Assembly (NCBI RefSeq): GCF_013368755.1
Contig: NC_049566.1
Span: forward strand, 744,001-808,000
Length of the DNA stretch: 64,000 nucleotides
Source: Talaromyces rugulosus
Lineage: Eukaryota; Ascomycota; Eurotiomycetes; Eurotiales; Trichocomaceae
Direction of reading: 5' to 3'
The position numbers were made by a program, and so were the translations under genes. The notes beneath the pieces were generated by a model. It had not been told where the DNA came from, searched no databases, and saw only the letters and a program-made list of their open reading frames with translations. The number at the start of each line of letters is the position of its first letter. Positions within the stretch are counted from its first letter, which is position 1. Positions 20,515 to 31,817 of the stretch are shown here, piece by piece.

Positions 20515-22799
20515 ATGTCCCGTCGACCGCGTTCCTCGTCTTCCGGACGGGATGTGTCGCCCGTCGACGTCCACAACGCTCGCAGAACCTCCAGCCAGGT
20601 CTCGCCCGTGTCCGAGCAGTCGATGCATTTCGAGCAGTCAGTATCCCGCGCCTTCTATCCAGGCTCGCATCCAGACAGTGCCTATGCCAGACTCAGTTCT
20701 CAGCGCTTCGGCAACATCGACTCTGCCAACCAGAACCAGATCCATCCGCCCTCGCCGCCCCGCCATGTCCACCAACATATGCCCCCGCGGATCACGCATT
20801 CGAATTCTCTGCGAACAAACGCTACGGCTACCCCCGGTGTTGATAACTTGGGCGCCGCCGCTGTCGGTGGTGGTATCAGCGGTATTGCGTTCGGTGTAGC
20901 GAACCGCAACGAAAGACAGAGCGGTGTGGAGGCCATGCGGCCGGTCGACGAGCGTGGCCAACAAGAACAACAACATTATTACGATGGCCCATCGGAAAGG
21001 CACTATACGGATACCCCATACGTACCCCCGGTGCCGTACTCGGACCAGCCCGCGGCAGACCCACGTCTTGCTCGAGATTCGTACCATGGGAATTCAAATT
21101 CATATTCAGCCTCACATTTGCCGCTCGGGGGAGGAGCTGCTCTGGCTGCGGCAGGCACGCCAGCACACGGTTCACCGAGCATGTCAACATCGAATCCGTC
21201 TCAGCTCAGCGTTGGAGAGCCGTACCCTCGCTATCCCAGCGGCGGCTTGTACGATGGCCCGTACCATTCATACCACAATAATCCAGCATCTATAAACCCG
21301 GATGAGATTGCCGACGATGGCGATGATGGCTTTATTAATGTACCGCAGCGACGATCCGGCTTGTTTGGGAAAAAGTCAAGTCAAGAAGCCGTGGCCGGCG
21401 GTGCTGCTGCAGGTGCGGCTACTGGCGGTGTCCTAGGTGCCATGAACAACTTGCGCGGAGGCGGCTCAACCGTATACGGACCAGTTCCTCACAGCGAGGG
21501 AGGTCATGCTGAGAAGAACCCAGCTCTTACTCAGCACGCTGCCGATGCTGCTGCTGCCAAGAGGCGGAAGCGCTGGATGTTGACTCTGCTGGTGGGAATC
21601 GGTATTATTGCTGTCATTGTTGGAGCGATTGTTGGAGGTATTCTTGGGAGTAGGAAGCATGGTTCTTCCTCATCCAATTCAGATGGCGACAGCAGCGGTG
21701 ATGGTAGTGACGATCCCGGTACGAATACCCAAACAGCCGAAGGCGATATCAAAACGAATGGTCTTCTCGACAAGAACTCACCAGAGATTCAAAAACTCAT
21801 GAATAATGACAACCTTCACCGAGTCTTCCACGGCATGGACTATACCTCTTGGGGCGTGCAGTACCCTTTGTGTGAAAAATACCCGCCCAGTCCGAACAAC
21901 GTCACGCGCGACATGGCAGTTCTCTCGCAACTCACCGACACGGTCCGTGTTTACGGAACTGACTGCAACCAGACCCAGATGGTGCTAGCTGCCATTGATC
22001 GGCTAGAGCTGACAGATATGAAACTGTGGCTCGGTGTTTGGGTCGACTCGAATGAGACAACAGTGAATCGGCAAATGGACATCCTGTACGATGTCATCGA
22101 CGACATGAACGATACCTCCATTCTCCAGGGCGTCATTGTCGGCAATGAAGTGTTGTACAATGGTGGCTTTGAGGTCAAGGCGACCGCCCAAGAAAAGCTC
22201 ACCACGTACTTGAACAATGTGCGGTCGAATCTGACGTCCAAGGGGCTCAAAATCCCCGTTGCAACATCGGATCTTGGCGACAACTGGACAGCCGATCTGT
22301 TAGAAGCGTCCGATCTTGTCATGGCCAACGTGCATCCGTTCTTTGGGGGCGTCCAGGTCGACAAAGCGGCGGCGTGGACGACCACGTTCTTCGACACACA
22401 CGACGTCTCGCTGACATCCGGCACGAAGAAAGAAGCCATTATTTCCGAGGTTGGCTGGCCCAGTGATGGCGGAAATGACTGCGGAACAAACAATTGCACT
22501 GACACAACGTCTGGCTCGGTCGCTGGCATTGACGAAATGAACCAGTTCATGGCGGACTGGGTGTGCCAAGCGCTGAACAACGGGACCAAATATTTCTGGT
22601 ATGTATTTGTACCTCTATTATTTTATATGCATTTGAGCTAACTGGGTATAGGTTTGAGGCTTTTGACGAGCCCTGGAAAGTAAAGTACAACACTCCCGGC
22701 AAGTCCTGGGAGGAAAAATGGGGTCTGCTGGACGCCGGACGGAATATCAAGTCGGGCTTGAAAATTCCAGACTGCGATGGAAAAACAGTCTCCTCTTAA
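20515..22799 (+). CDS. btgC: Glucan endo-1,3-beta-glucosidase, type II membrane, GH17
   Basis: Exons 20515-22598 and 22652-22799 give 743 aa. About 345 N-terminal residues are a Ser/Pro/His/Gln-rich cytosolic tail. Then [12 protein letters not shown] and the following hydrophobic run (about residues 353-375) make a type II membrane anchor, after which a Ser/Asp/Gly linker leads to an extracellular GH17 domain. The GH17 catalytic residues lie in VGNEVLYNG (acid/base Glu) and [10 protein letters not shown] (nucleophile Glu). This architecture is the btgC type described in Aspergillus, an enzyme acting on cell-wall beta-1,3-glucan at the plasma membrane. The C-terminus is complete after the 53-bp intron. 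This is core genome and marks the right edge of the metabolic neighbourhood. Confidence 0.93.
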
Positions 22800-23103
22800 A
22801 ACTAAGGACTAGGTGCCTATTACAAATTTCTTCACTCACGTATGTTTACGACAAGGAAAGTTTCATTGGATTATGGCGTTTTGTATATGTTTCTGTATCG
22901 ATTATGGGACGTTTTATGTTTGAGCGTTGGCGCTGTACTCTTGCGGGATTGGGCGCGGTTTCATGTGGATATTTGGACGATATTATTATTATGGGAGGAT
23001 TAATGATGCTTGGTTTGCGAGTGTCACTTTAGGATTACGTATATTGAATGAATGGTTTATCCAAGTCTATTAATTAGTCTATCCAACTTTTTTTCCTATC
23101 CAA
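22800..23103. other. Convergent 3' intergenic
   Basis: 304 bp, T-rich; nothing recognised beyond 3' flanks. Confidence 0.5.
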
Positions 23104-24063
23104 TTAATCAACGAGATCTCTCCAGTAAATCCTCATGCGCCAAAACGCCTCTGGCCGCGGCCCAAACTCGACGAGTTTCATCGACTGCGTTGTCGTCAAA
23201 AACTGTTCTATCACGCTGTCTTTTTGTTTCTGCTGGTTTTGATAAAGTCTGCCTGTATCTTCCTCCAACGGCCCCCCAAACAGCACAAGCGGCCGCGCCG
23301 GCAAAACCAGCTCGAGATGGCGCTTCTCAGCGCCCGGCGCGAAGAGCAGAGTCTGCGCGGTCACGCTTGAGAAAGCTTGCGGGTGGGCCACGACGGTGAT
23401 GCCGAGGGATGAGAGGAGCTGTTTGTCGAGCGCGTTGAAAATGGGGTCTTGCGCGATGATTTCCATTTTTCTTGTTGTTGCTGCTGCTTCTCCCGTTTGG
23501 GAGGTTTCCTGCTCCTGCTCCTGCTGGACGCTCTGCACGAGCGATACAAATGCTGCGAGCTGGTATGACGCGACGTCGCGCCGGTCAACCCAGCCATCGC
23601 GCAGCCCGCTGGGCGAGCCCAAGCCAATGCATACCAGCCGGTCGAACTCGCTACCGGCTGGCAATCTGGCCAGGATACGCAAGAGCGAGTCGCGCAGAGT
23701 CGTCCATGTAGCCGAGGTCTGCCATGCGGCGAGGTCTGCGTCGAATTTCTGGCGCAGGCTCGATAGTGTCAGACGCGGGGGTGCTTCTGCGGGGAGAATT
23801 AAAGGAAGTTTTCCTTCTTCTTCTTCTTCTTTTTCTTTCTCTTCTTGTTTGGAGGAGGGGCTGCAATCCGGGTCGTCGGCGGATCCGTCAGTGGTGGCGG
23901 ATGTGTATGTTTTTGGCTTCGTCCGTGGCGAAGAATCAGAGATGGAAGTGTTTACGACGTGCACCCAGCCGTCGTCATCGGTGATTTGCAGTCGCTTGCC
24001 ATGCGCTGCTCGCAGGGGGTTGTTCGACACGTGGTTGCGGTGTCTGCGCGATGTATGCGGCAT
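23104..24063 (-). CDS. SRR1/Ber1-like protein
   Basis: A single exon of 319 aa. The N-terminus has a basic, nuclear-like stretch (SRRHRNHVSNN) and a DDDGWVHVV block, then a low-complexity Glu run. The SRR1 domain is seen from about residue 135: FDRLVCIGLGSPS, a run reading QLAAFVSLV, QDPIFNALDKQLLSSLG, ITVVAHPQAFSSV, TLLFAPGAEKRHLELVL and VLFGGPL. This family includes plant SRR1 (circadian/light) and yeast Ber1 (microtubule-related phenotype); the biochemical activity is not known to me. The polyglutamate near residues 75-90 corresponds to the TTC-rich run on the plus strand near 23815. Confidence 0.87.
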   Translation of the reverse strand: MPHTSRRHRNHVSNNPLRAAHGKRLQITDDDGWVHVVNTSISDSSPRTKPKTYTSATTDGSADDPDCSPSSKQEEKEKEEEEEGKLPLILPAEAPPRLTLSSLRQKFDADLAAWQTSATWTTLRDSLLRILARLPAGSEFDRLVCIGLGSPSGLRDGWVDRRDVASYQLAAFVSLVQSVQQEQEQETSQTGEAAATTRKMEIIAQDPIFNALDKQLLSSLGITVVAHPQAFSSVTAQTLLFAPGAEKRHLELVLPARPLVLFGGPLEEDTGRLYQNQQKQKDSVIEQFLTTTQSMKLVEFGPRPEAFWRMRIYWRDLVD

Positions 24064-25222
24064 GGTGATAATGCTACCGGGGTTTGTGCGTCATTGCTAA
24101 TGATGAATCGCAGCCAAGTATATTCAGCAGTCGGGCTGGGTAGATGTTTTCTCCATTGGATTGATATCTATACAGCTGTAATAGTCCAGTCAATTGATCG
24201 ATTGATCGATTGATCGTGCGTTGGATGAAGTGTGATATCAAGTTGAAGATGGAAATAATTGATAAGTGAAATTGATCTAGCCGAATCGGGTTAGACCGGC
24301 CTCTGCCAGGAACATCTCTCTGCATAACCAGGCATAACAGAAACAGACACACTTTAATACATTAATACAAATAAATAGATTATATACCATATGTAAACTT
24401 GTAAAGCAAGCTAGGTATAGATAGTCCGTCACATTCCTGCTTCTATCTCATTCTGGAGTCTGGACCCTGACTGTGGCGTCACGTGACGACCCCACCGACG
24501 ATCAGCGATCAGCGATCAACACCACGGCGCATATCAATCACATCACCAACCTGTCAACGTCTAATGCAACTGCAGCGCCGCATCCAAATTACCCTCAACG
24601 GCAGTACTCCCCCTGCCCACTTACGCAGCCATTCAATAAAAAACAGCAATCACCGCATTCGTAATAAGCGCTGGGCTAAAGCGTGCTAGCAGATGCGGGG
24701 TCCCTGGGGATGGTGATTCGAGCTGGCTGACTGCTAGCGCTGCAGCGGGCGCCAACTCGTCCGCAAATCAGCGTCGCAAGCGCCCGTCTCGCATGCATGC
24801 GCAATGTGACGAACTTGCAGCATGGCTTCTTGTTGGCTGCTTTTCGTCCTGGCAATGGTCGACTCTAAATTAGGCCGGCAAATCAACTACGATACGGCCC
24901 ATCCCGGTGCCGCACCGCGCGCACAGAGCAAAAGCCGTCCATCCGATATCGAGCCGGCGCATCTCTGGCTCTGCGACGAGCTGCGGTGACCGTGTGATTG
25001 CCAGTGCTTTTCTCTTTTCCTGTCACATTTTGTACTCACCTTCTTCTCCTGCCTCGACTACTTCTGCCCTGCTTTCCCTCTTTCTTACACTGTGTGGATG
25101 TGATTCTGGAATCACTGCAGTGTTGGCCCTGGGAAGAGCTATTTGAACTTCATCAGACGGGAGACAAGTGCAAAGAAAACGAGAACAACCCCGCCAAGCT
25201 TACCTACACCAATTCATAAAAA
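24064..25222. promoter_or_regulatory. Divergent intergenic of SRR1-like and copper-type genes
   Basis: 1.16 kb. It has three tandem ATTGATCG units (24193-24216), an AT-rich patch (24345-24420), then mixed sequence with CACGTGAC at 24480. The right end has a CT-rich leader (about 25010-25090). Short open frames here show no family resemblance. Confidence 0.5.
24193..24216. repeat. ATTGATCG x3 tandem repeat
   Basis: Three perfect 8-bp copies in the promoter of the SRR1-like gene. Confidence 0.9.
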
Positions 25223-26049
25223 ATGCAGACCAGGTCGATATGGACGGCTTTGGCTGTTCTGTCGCTGTTCCTCGTGGACATTGTCACTGCACACACAATC
25301 ATCGTCTATCCCGGATACCGAGGGAACAATCTGCACACAAATGGCACAGTCCTAGAGGCCTCCGGTCTAGGCCAGACGGTCGTCAATGACACCACTATAT
25401 TCCCATACGGCATGATGTGGATGTACCCTTGTGAGTTACACTTCACGGCTCTCTGTGTGTGTCCTTTCTCTGGATAATGCTAACGTCACAGGCGGGGGAA
25501 TGCCAACCTCAACCAACCGCACCAAATGGCCCACCCAGGGCGGCGCAATCTCCGTCCAACCCGGCTGGTTCCAGGGCCACCAGACGGCTTTTTTCTACTT
25601 CAATCTCGGACTCGGTGCCACGCCGCCCAACATGAGCCACCCCATGTTGCCGCCCTTTCAGATCATCGGCCCCAGCGCGGATCCATACCCAGGCACCTTT
25701 TGTCTACCACAGGTGCCGTTGCCCGCCAATATAACGGTGAAAGTGGGCGATTTGGCAACCATTCAGGTTGTTGAGACTGCCAAGCATGGTGCTGCTCTGT
25801 ATAATGTATGTTTTCTTTTGATATTGATTTGCCTGATCATACTGACCGATCCAGTGTGTCGATATCGAATTCGCCGAACCAGAGGACTGCGTCGAAGTCA
25901 CGACCGACAATTGCTTCAACTCATCCGATATCCAATTCGCCAATGTCTACACTGCGGCCCTGACGACCTCGGACGCCTCGTCCATGACGGCAAGCTCCCT
26001 ATTTGCCTTGGTTCCTCTCGTCGTGTTGGGCTTGTGGAGTTTGATTTAG
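25223..26049 (+). CDS. BIM1/X325-type copper-acquisition-like GPI protein
   Basis: Exons 25223-25430, 25492-25805 and 25855-26049 give 238 aa. The signal peptide ends at Ala23, so the mature protein begins with His24 (HTIIVYPGYRGNN), the hallmark of histidine-brace proteins. Further conserved features are YPCGGM, GHQTAFFYFNLG with a second His, PGTFCLPQ, and KHGAALYNC. A C-terminal hydrophobic tail after a Ser/Thr-rich stretch (ALVPLVVLGLW) fits GPI anchoring. This matches the LPMO-like X325 family, of which Cryptococcus Bim1 works in copper uptake; these proteins lack polysaccharide-cleaving activity. A role in binding copper at the cell surface is inferred from the family. Several N-glycosylation sites are present. 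Confidence 0.88.
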
Positions 26050-26328
26050 GCATTTCTCTCTCCTTTCACTACATCGTTCAGTCCGCCTTCAGTCGATATA
26101 TATACCCTACAAGTCAGCCGGACGACGGTTGTATGTACATAGCATTCCTTTTTGTTCTAGGAGCGATAATGAGGCGTTTGTTTTCATTTAATGACACATT
26201 GTTGATCGTTATTTTACGAGGCGCAGTTTCATGGTATTCACAGTTATACCAATTACATGTCATTGGCTTAATGTACGCCTGGAGCAGTACGAAACGAATC
26301 AATATACAATACAAGCGAAAAAAAAAAA

Positions 26329-27549
26329 CTATTTCACACTTTTCAAAAGCTCCAATATCCCTTGCGTAACCTCGTCAGGTTTCTCCTGCTGTATCCAATG
26401 CCCTGCCCCGTCAATCATTCTCAAAAATACAAGTTCCTCACACGCTGTTCCATCACGCATCTTCTGCATCGCTCCGGGCTCTTGATACAAGCCCCAATCC
26501 TTCTTCCCCCCTAGAAAGGCACAGGGAACTTTGATTTTCAATCCTGAAAAGATATCCAACTCATGCACCAACTCCATACTGCCACTATCACAGCCACTCG
26601 CCGTCACAACCCGATACCAATTCAACCCTCCTTGAAAAGCAGTCCGCGCGTACTCGGACACATACACTTCCAACTCCTCGTCCGACAGCCACTGTTTCGA
26701 CGAGTCGGACTCTTCGCTTTTCATAAGCATCTGCACCGCCTCGGGCATACTCGCCTGCACTGGCATGATGCAGTAGTACGGTAGCTTTTCCGCGAACTCG
26801 TCGGCCGAGCACGTTTCGAGAGCACGCGCACTGTCATTCCCAGGCCATGCGCCCGACTTTAGGTAAAAATAGCCTCGAAAGAAACCCCGCAGACCCCTGG
26901 CTGTAATCGGTCCCGTCATGTCGGCGTTTGCGCGCGCACTCGAGTAGTACTGCTGATAATGCTTGCGGCCCAACGCGGCCAGCCGATCGTGCATCGCCTT
27001 CTTTTTTTCGTTGCTGCTGTCGCTGCTGCTACTTCTGGGCAAATCAGGGACTCCGGCAAACGGATACCCTATGAGAAGCACGCTCTGAAAGATATCTGGC
27101 CGAATCAAAGCGCAATCCGCCGCAACCATGCCGCCGACATCGCCATGTCCTACCACGCATTTCACCGTCGCATACCCCAGCGCGCGCGCTAGTACCAGCA
27201 CGTCACGTACAAGCGAGGTGCGCGAGCAAGTATGGAGATCGACATCGCCGTAGGGCCGTGAGTCCCAGCCTGTTGTGCGGCCGAAGCCGCGCTGGTCGGG
27301 CGCGACGATGTGATAGGGACCGGCGCGGGCAAGTGGAAGCATTGTTTTCCGCCATGAGTAAGCGACTTCGGGGAAGCTGTGGAGGAGGATAATGAGCTGG
27401 TTGTGCTGCGACGAGGGGGAGGGGGAGGAGCAGGCTTCGAGGATGTGGTAGTTTAGATGCCCCTGAGGAGAGAGGTCGAGACGACGCGATGTGATGCCCG
27501 CAGGGAGTGGTAGGGGTAAGGGATCACGCGCGGTTGTGAGGTGTGCCAT
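26329..27549 (-). CDS. Alpha/beta hydrolase, epoxide-hydrolase-like
   Basis: A single exon of 406 aa. The oxyanion-hole motif reads LLHSFPE, followed by W and DQRGFGRTTGW (loop between strands). The nucleophile elbow is VVGHGDVGG, so Asp is the likely nucleophile as in epoxide hydrolases and dehalogenases, but with a Gly between the usual His and Asp. A cap domain follows, containing a lone Tyr-rich stretch (KHYQQYY). The acid lies near FLGGKKDWG and the catalytic His in IDGAGHWIQQEKP, with PDEV after it. The family hydrolyses epoxides or haloalkanes; the substrate is unknown. There is no clear link to the diterpene genes 7 kb away. The C-terminus (GILELLKSVK) is typical and complete. Confidence 0.85.
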   Translation of the reverse strand: MAHLTTARDPLPLPLPAGITSRRLDLSPQGHLNYHILEACSSPSPSSQHNQLIILLHSFPEVAYSWRKTMLPLARAGPYHIVAPDQRGFGRTTGWDSRPYGDVDLHTCSRTSLVRDVLVLARALGYATVKCVVGHGDVGGMVAADCALIRPDIFQSVLLIGYPFAGVPDLPRSSSSDSSNEKKKAMHDRLAALGRKHYQQYYSSARANADMTGPITARGLRGFFRGYFYLKSGAWPGNDSARALETCSADEFAEKLPYYCIMPVQASMPEAVQMLMKSEESDSSKQWLSDEELEVYVSEYARTAFQGGLNWYRVVTASGCDSGSMELVHELDIFSGLKIKVPCAFLGGKKDWGLYQEPGAMQKMRDGTACEELVFLRMIDGAGHWIQQEKPDEVTQGILELLKSVK

Positions 27550-28697
27550 TTTTCTGTATCATGTATTTGTATTTGCATTTTTGTCAATTGAGTCAATTGA
27601 GATATGTAGTTGGGTATGGAGTTCGTTGTTGATGTTATTATGTATGCACGTGACGTATCGTCACTATGGAGTCATGATATACCCTCTATCATTATCATCT
27701 ACTACTACTCTCTATCGACTTATCCAAGATCCAAAACCTGCCTATGGCTTGGGAAAATCCAGTCACAGGGAAACTCTTGCCCTAGGTTCATCCAATTTGT
27801 ATGCGCAGTATCCATCTCGCCGACGGTGGTGTAATCGATGATCTCGCGCGTCCGCGACAATCTATACAGGCAGCAACGCCCAGCAATTAGTTCACAGCAT
27901 GTGTATACACAGGAGTAAGCAGAGGAGATATTATTCTATTCGATAATCATGGATTCCTCATAGTGTCGTTAAGACCTGGCCAGCGAAGAGAGTTTTGGAA
28001 GTGCAATCTCGCGACGCCTGGTACGGAGGCCTAGACGTACAACCTTGCCAAAATTCGTTTTTTTACCGTCTCTTTTTTTTTGCCATGGGTATTTTGTTTT
28101 GAGGTAGTAAGCTAAACCTAAAAAGGAGTAGTGAGGTTTGGCTGGAGCTATTCCTAAAATGGCTAGCTCTATCAACTATCTAGAAATAATGTAAATGAGC
28201 AACTCTCTATACTAATTACTATAGTAAATGGCTCAATAACATTATTCTCATCAGTACTTAGATAAAATATAATATATTCAAAGTAGGAAGACCCACATGG
28301 AAATTTTTTTTCTTTGTGTTTCTTTTGCCCCTCTTTTCCTCTCTTTCCTCTCTTTCCTCTTCTCACTTTTTCAACCTTGCTTTCTTCGCTTAATCCATCC
28401 ATCTTCATCCAAAACACGTCAAAAGTCACCCATTTTATCGAGAGTCTATTTGCCAGAGATACTTTCTATTGCGATATTATTTCCAAAGGGCTTTTCCCCC
28501 TAAGCCATTGCCAAAAAGCTGCTCTGGGGGTTGAAAACAGCGACCGCGCCTTGATCGCGTGAGTGAGGCACCGAATCCTTTACGCAGAGCCCCTAGGGGA
28601 GAGGCACTAACTGTGGAGCGACCAGAACCATTTATCCAGACTCTCTAGTGAGCAACCAGCTATATAGAGATCGTGGCCGACAGGAAGCATTGTAACG
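27550..28697. other. Intergenic, start of gene-poor region
   Basis: 1.15 kb with the hydrolase promoter at the left, then AT-rich sequence without a supported gene. CT-rich runs occur at 28297-28380. The final ~130 bp could be a leader for the dubious gene that follows. Confidence 0.45.
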
Positions 28698-29389
28698 ATG
28701 GACCTAGATGGTAACAGCGGAAGTGAGCTGTCCGAGGTTCTAGATGATCAGGAATTGCGAAGAATGCAAGTAGAGTTGGAGAATAATGACGAAGCTGAAA
28801 AGAATACAAATCAGGAAACCAAAAAGACACGGCAATCCAAGCATACAGCCCAAGTTTCCGGCCTTACAGACAGGAAAAAGAAGGCGCAGGAAATCGAAGA
28901 ACCACAAGTGAGGATAGTGAAACGGATAGGCAATCGGGCTTAAAGGCCCGGCATGGCGCTTCAATTGCTTCTCTAAGAAGAGCTATCCACGCTCTTGGAA
29001 GTGCGAGGATCGAAGCCGCCCTTACTGAAGCTGAAATCACGCAGCTACAAACACTAAGAAAGCTCTACTTTGGGCCTTCCATTCCGGATCAAAGCACATC
29101 TAATAACCCCAACCCCAGACCGTCTACGACTGGCAGCAAAAAGCGGAAACACGACGATGAGGACGGGAAGAACGACGACCGAAAGTATCACGAGGAAAGG
29201 CCTTCCGGGAAGGGAAAGCAAAGAGCAGAAGGGAGCTTCTCTACAAAATACAATCTCCGGGATCGATCTCGACAAGTACCCGGCGAAGTATGGTGTCCCG
29301 ATTTTAAATATTGGGTAAATCCGTGTTGGGAATTTGGGCCAGAGCTTACGACCCAAGATGTGATACGGAGGCTAGGTCGTCGTCTATGA
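28698..29389 (+). pseudogene. Uncharacterised two-frame gene or relic
   Basis: Two long frames overlap. The first starts at ATG 28698 and runs 81 codons (MDLDGNSGSELSEVLDDQEL, acidic then lysine-rich) to 28943. The second, open from about 28800 to the stop at 29389 in another frame, encodes DSETDRQSGLKARHGASIAS, then LGSARIEAALTEAEITQLQT, a KKRKHDDEDGK basic-acidic patch, YNLRDRSRQVPGEVW and an aromatic-rich tail (WVNPCWEFGPEL). I found no donor/acceptor pair that joins them in frame, so this may be a frameshifted copy, or an intron I did not recognise. I do not recognise the family; the location in gene-poor DNA suggests a repeat-associated or lineage-specific gene. Confidence 0.4.
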
Positions 29390-31817
29390 ACGTGGGTGGC
29401 ATGGAATTGGATTTCTCAGAAGGGGGTATACGATGATAGTATTGGTATAATAAGCCTTGTATCACTATGGGAATTGCTGAGCAATTTCCTTTTCCGACAT
29501 GAATGAGGATGTAACATTCAGAGGGAATGTATCGTTAAAGACTTTATCGGATTGTATGATTTCCTCTTCTATAGATATTCTCGGATCGGGGTGGAAGTGG
29601 TTTACCGTGACAGAGGCATCTAAGAATAGTCTTATCCTGGGGCTATAAGGGGTCAAGCTGATTATCTAAGTATATAAGGTAAAATCTTCCTGCAGGCCCT
29701 GGTAGCTAGATTCCCTCCCTATGCTTATTGTTTTAGATAACTGCATCTCTAGATAGGAATCAAATATCTTTGGAAAAGGTATGTTATACATATTACAGTA
29801 AGTATTGCTATAACATATTTGTGTCTTTCTTATGACTAGCATAGCTAGTACTCAACTGCAATTAGTGCTTTGGTTGTGGATAGACTTTTCTTTATCTTAA
29901 TCTCTTTGTGTTCAATATAGTCTGTATAGCTATAGTAAAGTTTTGTCAGCGTTCTGACCCAGAACCTTTATTTACTTTTATTTGAAATCTGGAAATCTCG
30001 TGGGTTAGTGCGATGGCAAGACCAAGTACCGCTGATGGACGTCAGTATGGCGAGAGCGCTAGCAAGGATGATGTGGGAGAGTCTAGTCGCTGCTTGACCG
30101 TTAATCTCGAAGAACTGAAGCTTGGAGATGTTCCTCAGGGGTCTGCGCCGGTCTTCACGGCGTGTACGTAACGTTCCACGGCATGGCACACGGAGAGCGG
30201 TGGACATGGATCGTGCCGGACGAGGGCACGAGAGACGGTTCCGTGGGCTGTGTCGTCTGCATGACGATTGATTGATTTGTCATACAGGCATATAAGCCAA
30301 TAGGCCGGCCGCGCATACACTGGTCTAGGGAGGCTTCTATCCAATATGTTTATCGCCTCAGATCCGCTAAATACATAAATCTGCACAATATGCTCTCACT
30401 ATATAGATTCAAGCAATATAGAGTTAGAGATTACCATTTCCTTTTCTTATTCCTATCACGTAGAGGCTCTCCCCCGTACTCCTAATATAAGACTTCTCCC
30501 GGCACACAAAATTGCTTCTATACTAAGCAAGCATGTCAGTGCAAAGCCCTAATTGCGTTCCCCACCCAACCTTCCTTAGTCAATTATGCCCTCCAACCGG
30601 TCCCAATGAAATATATTATCCAATATATTTAGAGGCCACCCAAGCTCTATATATAATTATTTAATATAAATCCTTAGATAGGGGTCTACAGGGGTGCCAG
30701 CGCGCAGGGCGGGGGCTGTAGGATTCAACCCTACCAGCCTCCATAAGGTCCAATCTTACTATAGGGTTAGTGAGACCTATCTAACCCTATTTCGGGAACT
30801 CCTTGGAGCTGGCCTGACAGCGTTTGGCTACCACGCTATCCAGCCCCCTCGTCTGCATGACGGCAATCGTGCAGCGGTCGATACCACTTGTCGTACTCAA
30901 TTTCTTGCGCGTCTCTATTTGAGTCCCCACGGCACGGCGGACGACCGTCCGAGGCGAGACTGCGACAATGTCGGGGCTTGTTGAGTTACGTCAAGGCACT
31001 GGTCCGGCAGCACGCGAATGCGGTCAATATCGTGGGTGCATTGCAAAAATCGGCCGCTAGACATGCTGCGCCGAGCAAAAAAGACAACCTGCAGGTCATG
31101 CGGTCAAAAGCACCCTAGCCCGGTCAAAATTGTAGGTGAATTTGAGCAACTGGATATTTATTCTATTATCATTCTGATTATACGAAGACCAAATATAGAT
31201 TTTATGGTTTCATGATAACCTCCCAGATGTGGTTCGTTCTAGATCTATAGGATTTTAGAATTGCGGCACAGTTGGTTATGGACAACGTTGATCGCACTAT
31301 ATTAATTAGCCTTTTTCCCCCTCGGTATTCTCTTGGACTCTTGTGTACTGGTAGTCTCCACATACAATTAAACATGCCCCATACTAACACTTGAAAGTTG
31401 AGGCAATAGCCCTAGGTCGAAAATTACCCGAAAGGGTAACCAACTCGGGCTGAGAGGGCGTAGCCCCGGCCGCCAGCCTAGGCTAGATATCAATGTGGCT
31501 TAATGCGTACTATTAATGCGCCTACCTCGCAACCATTTCCATGTGGAAAAATAACTGTGGGCCCAGATTTGAGTTAAGGTCAACATCGAAGTCTTCGGCT
31601 GGCGCAGCCAAAAATTAGGCAGAAGCTCCGCAAAGTATGCCAAAGTTGGTTAGTAGTTGGACAGGTGAATAATTCTATAAATTCAATGTTGCCATGCTCT
31701 ACCTCAAGATGCATCTCCAATCAATTCAATTTCGAAATACTTTACTCAATCTCGCTTTAGCCCTACTGTGGTTTTTTTTTTTTTTTCCCCCAAAAAAATT
31801 CAATCAACATTCCCAAA
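29390..31817. other. Gene-poor, AT-rich relic region
   Basis: 2.4 kb without a supported gene. Most is AT-rich with many TATA-like strings, broken by GC-richer islands (30130-30320, 30690-31110, 31440-31480). The island 30694-30984 has an open frame of 96 codons, but its composition is not convincing. A perfect small hairpin lies at 31424-31439 (TTACCC-GAAA-GGGTAA). It probably contains degraded repeats. Confidence 0.45.

Noticed and set aside
24907..25389. Several overlapping frames upstream of the BIM1-like gene
   Set aside because: They overlap its leader and first exon in other frames; no domain.
30694..30984. 96-codon plus-strand frame in the GC island
   Set aside because: No recognisable motif, embedded in degraded repeat-like DNA; kept only as a note.
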